Counted from the first letter of the stretch, positions 1 to 5,009 are shown. The stretch is 5,009 bases of DNA from Blastococcus sp. (GCA_025963345.1 JAOPUS010000189.1:1-5009), one strand, 5' to 3'. The notes: generated by a model not told the origin, from the letters alone. Program-made: numbers and translations.

Positions 1-75
1 GACCCGCGGCCCAAGACGGTGTGGGTCGCTCCCGACGTCCGGTACCCGACAGGGACTGGAACGAGAGGTGCATCG
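1..75. other. Short upstream leader with no recognisable gene
   Basis: No TAA, TAG or TGA occurs in any + strand frame of this stretch, so the upstream gene does not end here unless it overlaps far into the next gene, which I see no sign of. A GTG at 19 is in frame with the DUF2520 gene and would add 19 residues, but these look like leader translation: no hydrophobic or conserved pattern and no ribosome binding site before the GTG. I see no convincing -10 hexamer. In M. tuberculosis the genes upstream of this position belong to the folate operon, so the transcript may well enter from the left. Confidence 0.5.
63..68 (+). promoter_or_regulatory. Ribosome binding site deciding the start of the DUF2520 gene
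   Basis: GAGAGG lies 7 bases before the ATG at 76, a normal Shine-Dalgarno distance. It supports ATG 76 over the GTG at 19 in the same frame, which has no comparable purine-rich sequence upstream. Confidence 0.6.
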
Positions 76-1053
76 ATGCCTGCTCACCGCAGGACCATTC
101 GCGCGGCCGGACTCGCTCCCGCCGCAGCCGCACCCGCGCGCCTGCGCGTGGGGATCATCGGCGCCGGCCGGGTCGGCGCCGTCCTGGGTGCCGCACTCTT
201 CGCCGCAGGTCACGACGTCGTCGCCGCCTCCGGCCTCTCCGCCGCCTCCGCCGAGCGGGCCGCCCGCCTGCTGCCCGGCGTCCCGCTGCTGCCGACCGAC
301 GAGGTCGTGGCCGCTTCCGACCTGGTCGTCCTCGCCGTCCCCGACGACACCCTCCCGGGCCTCGTCGCCGGTCTGGCCGAGACGGGCGTCTGGCGCGCGG
401 GTCAGATGACCTTCCACACGTCCGGCGCACACGGTCTGGCCGTGCTCGCCCCCGCGGAGCTCGCCGGCGTCCTTCCGCTGGCACTGCACCCGGCCATGAC
501 GTTCTCCGGGACGCCCGAGGACGCCGACCGCCTCGTCGGCGCCCCCTTCGGTGTGACCGGCCACCCCGCGCACCGGGCCGTTGCCGAGACGCTGGTCCTG
601 GAGATGGGCGGGGAGCCCTTCTTCGTCGCTGAGGACGACCGTCGGCTCTACCACGCGGCACTGGTCACCGGCGCCAATCACCTGGTCACCCTGGTCGCCG
701 AGGCAGCCGACCTGCTCCGGGCGGCCGGCGTGACCGACGCCGCCCGCGTCCTCGCGCCGCTCCTGACCGCGGCCCTGGACAACGGCCTGCGCCGGGGGGA
801 CCGCGGGCTCACCGGCCCGGTCAGCCGGGGCGACGTCGGCACCGTCCGCGACCACCTCGAGACCCTCGCCGAGCGGGCACCGGAGTCGGTCGACGCCTAC
901 GTCGCGATGGCCCAGCGCACCACCGAGCGCGCGCTGGCCGCCGGCCGGCTCAAGCGGCACGAGGGCGCCCCGCTGCTCGACCTGCTCACGGCCGCGTCGT
1001 CGGCACACCCCGCCGCCCCGAGCGTGATCGACGACCCGGCGGACTCGCTGTGA
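76..1053 (+). CDS. Rossmann-like NAD(P)-binding, DUF2520 domain protein
   Basis: The gene encodes 325 residues from ATG 76, chosen for the GAGAGG site 7 bases upstream. After a basic, Ala/Pro-rich N-terminal tail of about 22 residues, a beta-alpha-beta nucleotide-binding fold begins with the glycine loop GAGRVG (residues 29-34). Other signatures are HTSGAHG (114-120), HPAMTF (138-143) and an Ala/Leu-rich helical half from about 190, with TGPVSRGD at 246-253. This arrangement matches the actinobacterial Rossmann-like plus DUF2520 family (Rv3603c type), related in fold to ketopantoate reductase and F420-dependent NADP oxidoreductase. No signal peptide or membrane segment is seen; it should be cytosolic. 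The stop overlaps the panC start (GTGA), which indicates translational coupling. The reaction is unknown. Its place before panC suggests, but does not prove, a role in pantothenate metabolism. The domain call is solid and the function open. Confidence 0.88.
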   Translation: MPAHRRTIRAAGLAPAAAAPARLRVGIIGAGRVGAVLGAALFAAGHDVVAASGLSAASAERAARLLPGVPLLPTDEVVAASDLVVLAVPDDTLPGLVAGLAETGVWRAGQMTFHTSGAHGLAVLAPAELAGVLPLALHPAMTFSGTPEDADRLVGAPFGVTGHPAHRAVAETLVLEMGGEPFFVAEDDRRLYHAALVTGANHLVTLVAEAADLLRAAGVTDAARVLAPLLTAALDNGLRRGDRGLTGPVSRGDVGTVRDHLETLAERAPESVDAYVAMAQRTTERALAAGRLKRHEGAPLLDLLTAASSAHPAAPSVIDDPADSL

Positions 1054-1907
1054 GCGCCGTGGTGAACCGCCCAGCCGTCGCCGAGTCGGTCGGTGAGCTC
1101 GGCAGGCTGCGCGCGGCCCTCCCCGGCCCGGTGGCGCTGGTGCCGACCATGGGTGCGCTGCACGAGGGGCACCGCACGCTCGTCCGGGCCGCGCGCGAGA
1201 AAGCCGTCAGCGTCGTCGTCTCGGTCTTCGTCAACCCGACCCAGTTCGGGCCCGGCGAGGACTACGACCGCTATCCGCGGACCTGGGACGCCGACCTCGC
1301 CGCGCTCGCCGAGGAGGGCGCCGACCTGGTGTTCCACCCCGAGGTCGACGACGTCTACCCGCCCGGCGCGCTCGGCGTCAGCGTCGACCCCGGCCCGCTG
1401 GGGTCGGTGCTCGAGGGCGCCGTCCGGCCCGGTCACTTCGCCGGCGTGCTGACCGTCGTCGCCAAGCTGTTCGGGCTGGTGCGCCCCGACCTGGCCCTCT
1501 TCGGCGAGAAGGACTACCAGCAGCTCACCCTGATCCGGGCCATGGCGCGGGAGCTCGCGCTGGGCGTCGAAGTGGTGGGGGTGCCGACGGTCCGGGAGGA
1601 CGACGGCATGGCCCTGTCGAGCCGCAACCGCTACCTCGCTCCAGAGCAGCGGACCGCCGCCGCGACGATCTCGGCCGCGCTGCGCGCCGGGGCCGATGCC
1701 GGTCCGGACGGCGCCGCCGCGGTGCTGGCCGCCGCGCGCGCGGTGCTGGCCACCGAGCCGACGTTGGTCCAGGACTACCTCGAACTCACCGATAACGATC
1801 TCGGACCGGCGCCCGCCGTCGGCCCCGCTCGCCTGCTGGTCGCTGCACGCGCCGGCACGACCCGACTGCTGGACAACGTCCCCGTAGACCTGGGAGCCCC
1901 CCGATGA
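1050..1907 (+). CDS. panC: Pantothenate synthetase (pantoate--beta-alanine ligase)
   Basis: PanC joins pantoate and beta-alanine with ATP through a pantoyl-adenylate intermediate, the last step of pantothenate synthesis, in the cytosol. The 285-residue length is usual. Visible signatures are PTMGALHEGH (32-41) with the HIGH-type histidines H38 and H41, FVNPTQF (60-66), HFAGVLTVV (129-137), FGEKDYQQ (151-158) with K154 and Q158, and the KMSKS-like SSRNRYL (190-196). These match the ATP- and pantoate-binding residues known in the M. tuberculosis enzyme. The GTG at 1050 overlaps the TGA of the previous gene; in-frame GTGs at 1059 and 1062 are possible alternatives, and a weak GGCGGA-like sequence precedes 1050. 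The gene ends in an ATGA overlap with panD, so both are probably translated in step. No key residue is missing. The C-terminal dimerisation domain (about 195-285) is more variable, as is usual. Confidence 0.97.
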   Translation: MSAVVNRPAVAESVGELGRLRAALPGPVALVPTMGALHEGHRTLVRAAREKAVSVVVSVFVNPTQFGPGEDYDRYPRTWDADLAALAEEGADLVFHPEVDDVYPPGALGVSVDPGPLGSVLEGAVRPGHFAGVLTVVAKLFGLVRPDLALFGEKDYQQLTLIRAMARELALGVEVVGVPTVREDDGMALSSRNRYLAPEQRTAAATISAALRAGADAGPDGAAAVLAAARAVLATEPTLVQDYLELTDNDLGPAPAVGPARLLVAARAGTTRLLDNVPVDLGAPR

Positions 1908-2323
1908 TGCGCACGATGCTCAAGTCCAAGATCCACCGCGCCACCGTCACCCAGGCCGACCTGCACTACGTCGGGTCCGTGACCATCGACGAGGACCTCC
2001 TCGATGCCGCCGACCTGCTGCCCGGTGAGCAGGTCGCCATCGTCGACGTCACCAACGGTGCCCGCCTGGAGACCTACGTCATACCGGGTGAGCGGGGCAG
2101 CGGTGTCATCGGTATCAACGGGGCGGCGGCGCACCTCGTGCACCCGGGCGACCTGGTGATCATGATCAGCTACGGCGTCATGGACGAGACCGAGGCGAAG
2201 AGCTACATCCCCCGCGTGGTCCACGTCGACGGCGCCAACCGCATCGTCGAGCTGGGTGGCGACCCGGCCGCGCCGTCCCCGGGTGTGCTGGGCCAGGTTC
2301 GCGGCGACACGATCGCCCGGTGA
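1904..2323 (+). CDS. panD: Aspartate 1-decarboxylase precursor (pyruvoyl enzyme)
   Basis: PanD decarboxylates L-aspartate to beta-alanine, the second substrate of PanC. It is made as a proenzyme that cleaves itself between Gly24 and Ser25; Ser25 becomes the catalytic pyruvoyl group. The 139 residues contain KSKIHRATVT (7-16) with K9, HYVGSVTID (21-29) holding the G24-S25 cleavage site, NGARLETY (51-58) with R54, T57 and Y58, and GINGAAAHL (70-78) with N72, all as expected for the family. The ATG at 1904 is preferred: GGGAG ends 7 bases upstream, it gives the standard cleavage-site numbering, and it makes a 4-base overlap with panC. ATGs at 1907 and 1916 are in frame but less likely. Residue 17 is Gln, where I recall Cys in M. 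tuberculosis and His in E. coli; the position is variable. The tail after about residue 118 is unconserved. Confidence 0.97.
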   Translation: MMRTMLKSKIHRATVTQADLHYVGSVTIDEDLLDAADLLPGEQVAIVDVTNGARLETYVIPGERGSGVIGINGAAAHLVHPGDLVIMISYGVMDETEAKSYIPRVVHVDGANRIVELGGDPAAPSPGVLGQVRGDTIAR

Positions 2324-2347
2324 CGCCCGGCCTGCGGGCGACGGGCG
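2324..2347 (+). promoter_or_regulatory. Hairpin with two competing 3' arms between panD and coaX
   Basis: Directly after the panD stop, CGCCCG (2324-2329) can pair perfectly with CGGGCG at 2335-2340 (loop of 5) or with an identical CGGGCG at 2342-2347 (loop of 12). The second arm overlaps GGGCGG (2343-2348), the likely Shine-Dalgarno sequence of coaX, 9 bases before its GTG. The first pairing leaves that site free and the second hides it. There is no T-run, so this is not an intrinsic terminator. It may tune coaX translation or mRNA stability; in such GC-rich DNA, chance is a real alternative. Confidence 0.35.
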
Positions 2348-2357
2348 GCTGAGAGCC

Positions 2358-3164
2358 GTGCTGCTCACCGTCGACATCGGCAACAGCCAGACCGTCCTCG
2401 CCACCTTCGACGGCGAGAAGCGGGTCGGCTGCTGGCGGGTCACGACCGCGCCCCGCGCCACCGCCGACGAGCTGCGGTTCCTCTGGCGCGGGCTGCTGCG
2501 TGACGCCGTGGTGACCGGGGTCGCCGCCTGTTCCACCGTGCCGGCACTGCTGCCGGCGTTGCGCGAGCTGCTGGACTCCCTCGAGGTGCCCGTCGTGCTC
2601 ATCGGGCCCGGGGTCCGGACCGGCGTCCCGCTCCACGTCGACAACCCGCGGGAGGTCGGCTCGGACCGGGTCGTCACGGCGCTCGCCGCGCACGAGTTCT
2701 ACGGCGTGCGCCCCGACGGCCGCGGCCGGCCGGTCGTCGTGGTCGACTTCGGCACCTCCACCAACGTCGACGCCGTCGGGCCCGAAGGCCAGTTCCTCGG
2801 CGGGGCGCTCGCCCCGGGGGTCGAGGTCAGTCTGGACGCCCTGGCCACCCGTGCGGCCCAGCTGCGCTCGGTCGAGCTCACCGTGCCGACCCACGCGATC
2901 GGGAAGAACACCGTCGCCGCGCTGCAGTCAGGGCTGGTGCTCGGGTTCGCCGGTCTGGTGGACGGGCTGGTCGGCCGGATCGCGGCCGAGCTCGTGGCCC
3001 AGTTCGGTGCCGCACCGGTCGTCGTGGCCACCGGCGGGCTGGCCCCGCTGGTGGTCGACAGCTGCCGGTCGATCACCGAACGGGAGCCGGACCTGACCGT
3101 GCACGGGCTCCGGCTGGCCTTCGAACGCCAGCAGGCGGCAGGACGGCGACCGGCCTCCCCGTAG
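2358..3164 (+). CDS. coaX: Type III pantothenate kinase
   Basis: CoaX phosphorylates pantothenate with ATP to 4'-phosphopantothenate, the committed step to CoA. Type III kinases belong to the ASKHA fold, need a monovalent cation and resist CoA feedback. The protein is 268 residues from GTG 2358. Signatures are the phosphate loop DIGNSQT (6-12), PGVRTGVPL (84-92), DNPREVGSDR (95-104) with the proposed catalytic base D103, VVDFGTSTNVD (128-138) with D130, GGALAPGV (148-155), KNTVAALQSG (183-192) and ATGG (224-227). An ATG at 2256 in the same frame would add 34 residues that lie inside panD, are basic and proline-rich, and precede the usual MLLTVDIG-like N-terminus, so it is rejected. The ribosome binding site is GGGCGG at 2343-2348. 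The TAG stop forms part of a possible promoter for lysS. With PanC and PanD, this gives three CoA-pathway steps in a row. Confidence 0.95.
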   Translation: MLLTVDIGNSQTVLATFDGEKRVGCWRVTTAPRATADELRFLWRGLLRDAVVTGVAACSTVPALLPALRELLDSLEVPVVLIGPGVRTGVPLHVDNPREVGSDRVVTALAAHEFYGVRPDGRGRPVVVVDFGTSTNVDAVGPEGQFLGGALAPGVEVSLDALATRAAQLRSVELTVPTHAIGKNTVAALQSGLVLGFAGLVDGLVGRIAAELVAQFGAAPVVVATGGLAPLVVDSCRSITEREPDLTVHGLRLAFERQQAAGRRPASP

Positions 3165-3167
3165 GCT
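3162..3167 (+). promoter_or_regulatory. Possible -10 element of a leaderless lysS promoter
   Basis: TAGGCT fits the actinobacterial -10 pattern TANNNT. Its last T is 9 bases before the first base of the lysS GTG, so transcription would start at or within a base or two of the start codon, giving a leaderless message. The TAG is also the coaX stop codon. No clear -35 hexamer is found 16-19 bases upstream, which is common for actinobacterial promoters but weakens the call. The lack of a good Shine-Dalgarno sequence before lysS supports it. Confidence 0.42.
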
Positions 3168-3181
3168 CACGCTCCGTGAGC
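3165..3181. repeat. Perfect 7-bp inverted repeat across the lysS start codon
   Basis: GCTCACG (3165-3171) and CGTGAGC (3175-3181) are exact reverse complements separated by CTC. The GTG start (3176-3178) lies in the right arm. In RNA read through from coaX this would form a tight GC-rich hairpin burying the start codon; in a transcript starting at about 3175-3176 the left arm would be absent. As DNA it could also be a small operator overlapping the -10 element. Confidence 0.5.
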
Positions 3182-4681
3182 GACGAACCGCCCGGCCCGC
3201 CGGACGACGAACTTCCCGAACAACTACGGGTCCGCCGGGCCAAGCTGGACCGCCTGCGCGAGAGCGGCATCGACCCGTACCCGGTGACCGTCGCGCGGAC
3301 GACCAGCCTGGCCGACGTCCGCGCCACCCACCCGGACCTGCCCCCGGACACCATGACCGGCGAGAAGGTCGGCGTCACCGGGCGGGTCATCTTCTTCCGC
3401 AACACCGGGAAGCTCTGCTTCGCCACCTTGCGCGAAGGTGATGCCGAACTGCAGGTGATGCTCTCCCGCGACCGCGTCGGTGAGGAGTCCCTGGCGGCCT
3501 GGAAGGCCGACATCGACCTCGGCGACCACGTGCTGGTGACCGGCGAGGTGGGGACGTCGCGCCGCGGCGAGCTCTCCGTCTTCGCCGATTCCTGGCAGCT
3601 CGCCGCAAAGGCGCTGCGGCCGCTGCCGGTGGCGCACAAGCCGATGAGCGAAGAACTGCGGGTTCGGCGTCGTTACGTCGACCTCATCGTGCGTGACGAG
3701 GCACGGCGCACCGTCCGCCAACGCGCGACGGTGATGTCCACACTGCGGGAAGGTCTCAATTCCCGGGGTTTTCTCGAGGTCGAGACGCCGATGTTGCAGA
3801 CGGTTCACGGCGGCGCCACCGCGCGGCCGTTCCGCACGCACATGAACGCCTTCGACCTGGACCTATACCTGCGTATCGCGCCCGAACTGTTCCTGAAGCG
3901 GTGCATCGTCGGCGGGCTCGACCGGGTGTTCGAGATCAACCGGAACTTCCGAAACGAAGGCGCCGACAGCTCCCACTCGCCGGAATTCGCGATGCTGGAG
4001 ACCTATCAGGCCTACGCGGACTACCAGGTCATGGCCACGCTCACCCGTGAGCTGATCCAGGAGTGCTGTCAGGCGCTGTACGGCGACCATGTCGCGCGGC
4101 ACCACGACGGCACGGAGGTGGACCTCTCCGGGGAATGGCCGCAGATCCCGCTGTACACCGCGGTGTCGGAGGCGGTCGGCGAGACGGTCACGCCCGCGAC
4201 GCCGATCGAGACGCTGCGCGCGATCGCCGAGCGGCACGAGGTCGGCGTGGATCCGGCCTGGATACCGGGCAAGGTCGTCGAGGAACTGTTCGAGGCGCTG
4301 GTCCAGCACACGCTCCAGGCGCCGACGTTCATCATCGACTACCCGCTGGACACCTCGCCGCTCACCCGTGCGCACCGAACCGAGCCCGGGCTGGCCGAGA
4401 AGTGGGACCTCTACATCGGGGGGATCGAGCGGGCCACCGCCTACTCCGAGCTCGTCGACCCGGTGGCACAGCGCGAGCGGTTCACCGCACAGGCGGCGCT
4501 GGCGGCCGCCGGCGACCCCGAGGCGATGGCGCTGGACGAGGACTTCCTCGAGGCGCTGGAATACGGGATGCCCCCGACCGGCGGGATGGGGATGGGCATG
4601 GACCGGTTGATGATGACGCTCACCGGGCTGGGAATCCGGGAGACCATCCTGTTTCCGCTGGTCAGGCCAATCTCCTCTTAG
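3176..4681 (+). CDS. lysS: Lysyl-tRNA synthetase, class II
   Basis: The enzyme charges tRNA-Lys with lysine using ATP, in the cytosol. The 501 residues show an N-terminal helix (about 13-30), an OB-fold anticodon-binding domain (about 64-150), then the class II catalytic core: motif 1 around GFLEVETPML (198-207, invariant P205), motif 2 with FRNEGADSSHSPEF (258-271, R259 and E261), and motif 3 with GMGMGMDR (470-477, R477). ERATAYSELVDP (418-429) lines the lysine site and GIRETILFPLVRP ends the protein. It has no membrane segments, so it is LysS and not the MprF-fused LysX of mycobacteria. The GTG at 3176 is the only start that keeps the conserved LPEQLRVRR segment (13-21). It lies 11 bases after coaX with no good Shine-Dalgarno site but a TAGGCT hexamer upstream, so it may be read both from the operon and as a leaderless message. 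Confidence 0.97.
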   Translation: MSDEPPGPPDDELPEQLRVRRAKLDRLRESGIDPYPVTVARTTSLADVRATHPDLPPDTMTGEKVGVTGRVIFFRNTGKLCFATLREGDAELQVMLSRDRVGEESLAAWKADIDLGDHVLVTGEVGTSRRGELSVFADSWQLAAKALRPLPVAHKPMSEELRVRRRYVDLIVRDEARRTVRQRATVMSTLREGLNSRGFLEVETPMLQTVHGGATARPFRTHMNAFDLDLYLRIAPELFLKRCIVGGLDRVFEINRNFRNEGADSSHSPEFAMLETYQAYADYQVMATLTRELIQECCQALYGDHVARHHDGTEVDLSGEWPQIPLYTAVSEAVGETVTPATPIETLRAIAERHEVGVDPAWIPGKVVEELFEALVQHTLQAPTFIIDYPLDTSPLTRAHRTEPGLAEKWDLYIGGIERATAYSELVDPVAQRERFTAQAALAAAGDPEAMALDEDFLEALEYGMPPTGGMGMGMDRLMMTLTGLGIRETILFPLVRPISS

Positions 4682-4719
4682 GAACCGCCCTGAGCCGTTT
4701 CATCACAAAGAAGCGGTGT

Positions 4720-4754
4720 TCACAGCGGATGGACGGAATGGCGCGCCGCTGTGA
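4720..4754. promoter_or_regulatory. Perfect 9-bp dyad upstream of lsr2 (operator or terminator stem)
   Basis: TCACAGCGG (4720-4728) and CCGCTGTGA (4746-4754) are exact reverse complements with a 17-base spacer; arm centres are 26 bases apart, about two and a half helical turns. The right arm abuts the candidate -10 at 4755-4760 and the arms bracket where a -35 would lie, a layout typical of an operator. As RNA it could form a stem followed by TTTAAT, but the 17-base loop and short T-run make a poor intrinsic terminator. A binding protein cannot be named from sequence. Confidence 0.42.
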
Positions 4755-4760
4755 TTTAAT
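4752..4760 (+). promoter_or_regulatory. Candidate extended -10 of the lsr2 promoter
   Basis: TGA followed by TTTAAT reads as an extended -10 (TGn plus a hexamer with one mismatch to TATAAT, though at the well-conserved second position). Transcription would begin near 4767, giving a leader of about 64 bases. The best -35 candidate is TGGACG at 4730-4735 with a long 19-base spacer. It is the most AT-rich hexamer in the region, but the match is only moderate. Confidence 0.3.
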
Positions 4761-4768
4761 GGAGTGGT

Positions 4769-4808
4769 CGCCCTAACCGGGCGTCAATTCCGTTCGGCCC
4801 CCGGGCCG
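4769..4808 (+). other. Two GC-rich hairpins in the presumed lsr2 leader
   Basis: CGCCC (4769-4773) pairs with GGGCG (4779-4783) across the loop TAACC. CGGCC (4795-4799) pairs with GGCCG (4804-4808) across a 4-base loop; at DNA level the second is a near-palindrome with six-base arms. They lie between the candidate -10 and the ribosome binding site, which is left single-stranded. They could affect the stability or translation of lsr2 mRNA. Short GC stems arise easily in this base composition. Confidence 0.33.
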
Positions 4809-4819
4809 CTGCGACAAGT

Positions 4820-4825
4820 GAGGGA
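4820..4825 (+). promoter_or_regulatory. Ribosome binding site of lsr2
   Basis: GAGGGA lies 5 bases before the ATG at 4831. It is among the strongest Shine-Dalgarno matches in the window, consistent with high expression of an abundant nucleoid protein, and it fixes the start. Confidence 0.7.
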
Positions 4826-4830
4826 ACTTA

Positions 4831-5009
4831 ATGGCGCGCAAGGTTCAGGTCATCCTGAGCGACGACCTCGACGAGAGCCTCTCGGCTGACGAGACGGTGA
4901 GCTTTTCCCTTGACGGGACCTCGTACGAGATCGACCTGGCAGAGAAGAACGCCAAGGAGATGCGTGACGCCTTCTCCCGTTACGTCTCGGCCGCCCGCAA
5001 GGTGGGCCG
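4831..5009 (+). CDS. lsr2: Nucleoid-associated protein Lsr2, N-terminal part (cut by window end)
   Basis: Fifty-nine codons are present before the window ends without a stop. The start MARKVQVILSDDLD (1-14), then ADETVSFSLDGTSYEIDL (19-36) and AEKNAKEMRDAF (37-48), matches the Lsr2 N-terminal dimerisation domain: a short beta-hairpin followed by a long helix. Lsr2 is the actinobacterial counterpart of H-NS; it forms filaments on AT-rich DNA and silences acquired and stress genes. The C-terminal DNA-binding domain, with its RGR AT-hook-like motif, would lie beyond the window and cannot be checked. Family members are about 110 residues, so roughly half is visible. It follows lysS in the same order as in mycobacteria, where clpC1 comes next. 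Codons ending in T (CTT, TTT, GTT, CGT) look more frequent here than in the upstream genes. Confidence 0.93.
   Translation, partial: MARKVQVILSDDLDESLSADETVSFSLDGTSYEIDLAEKNAKEMRDAFSRYVSAARKVG

Larger units (their letters stand above)
4682..4830. other. lysS-lsr2 intergenic region
   Basis: This is the only real gap in the window. The first part (about 4697-4712) is unusually A/T-rich for this genome. An imperfect hairpin, CCGTTTC (4695-4701) with GAAGCGG (4710-4716), one G-U pair and an 8-base loop, follows the lysS stop, but with only TGTT after it, so it is at best a weak terminator. TCACA occurs at 4703 and 4720 and its complement TGTGA at 4750. A 9-bp dyad, a possible extended -10 and two leader hairpins are listed separately. 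A 15-codon ORF (4729-4776) is present without a spaced ribosome binding site and is not called as a gene. Confidence 0.6.

Noticed and set aside
1719..1751. Direct repeat of a 12-mer (GCGGTGCTGGCC) 21 bases apart
   Set aside because: It encodes an Ala/Val/Leu helix repeat (AVLA twice) inside panC and is explained by codon bias and helix composition; no sign of a mobile or regulatory repeat.
2256..2357. Upstream ATG extension of coaX by 34 residues
   Set aside because: The added segment lies within the panD end and spacer, is basic and proline-rich, and precedes the normal N-terminus of the family. The GTG at 2358 has a suitable ribosome binding site.
1775..2677. Long minus-strand ORF of 300 codons spanning panC, panD and coaX
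   Set aside because: It runs opposite three securely identified genes; the translation is Arg/Ser/Thr-rich with no recognisable domain, as expected from antisense reading of GC-rich coding DNA. Other long antisense ORFs here have the same character.
4694..4720. Hairpin after the lysS stop as an intrinsic terminator
   Set aside because: The stem has G-U pairs, an 8-base loop and only TGTT downstream, so it was not called as a terminator.
4063..4776. 237-codon + strand ORF out of frame within lysS and running into the gap
   Set aside because: It overlaps conserved lysS sequence in another frame, and its product is an Arg/Gly/Ala-rich shadow translation without any domain. Only its last 15 codons lie outside lysS.
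1..5009. Defence system, prophage, insertion sequence or CRISPR array
   Set aside because: All coding space is filled by conserved housekeeping genes in a known actinobacterial order. No transposase, integrase, terminal repeats or regularly spaced repeats are visible.

Overview
The window comes from a strongly GC-rich actinobacterium. Third codon positions are almost always G or C, two of the six starts are clear GTGs plus a third in coaX, and long spurious ORFs run opposite every gene. Gene content and order (DUF2520 Rossmann protein, panC, panD, coaX, lysS, lsr2, all on the + strand) match the Rv3603c to Rv3597c segment of Mycobacterium tuberculosis as I remember it, read in the direction of transcription. 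Lsr2 is restricted to Actinobacteria. The proteins resemble the mycobacterial ones but are clearly diverged, so a non-mycobacterial lineage such as Pseudonocardiales is plausible; the genus cannot be fixed from this sequence.

Layout: bases 1-75 are a short leader with no visible end of an upstream gene. Bases 76-3164 hold a tightly packed pantothenate/CoA block: an NAD(P)-binding Rossmann/DUF2520 protein, pantothenate synthetase (GTGA overlap), aspartate 1-decarboxylase (ATGA overlap), then, after 34 bases containing a hairpin, type III pantothenate kinase. PanD makes beta-alanine, PanC joins it to pantoate, and CoaX phosphorylates pantothenate as the first step towards CoA. Lysyl-tRNA synthetase (3176-4681) follows after only 11 bases. 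Its start has no good ribosome binding site, but a TAGGCT -10-like hexamer sits just upstream and a perfect inverted repeat covers the start codon, so it may also be made from its own leaderless transcript.

Bases 4682-4830 are the only real intergenic region. It is richer in A/T than its surroundings and holds a perfect 9-bp dyad abutting a possible extended -10, followed by two GC-rich hairpins in the presumed leader of lsr2. The last gene, lsr2, is cut by the window end; only its N-terminal dimerisation/oligomerisation half is present.

No mobile element, CRISPR array, tRNA, rRNA or defence system is visible. This is a conserved housekeeping region. The points worth a second look are regulatory (lysS start, panD-coaX spacer, lsr2 upstream region) and the unassigned Rossmann/DUF2520 protein, not a new multi-gene system.
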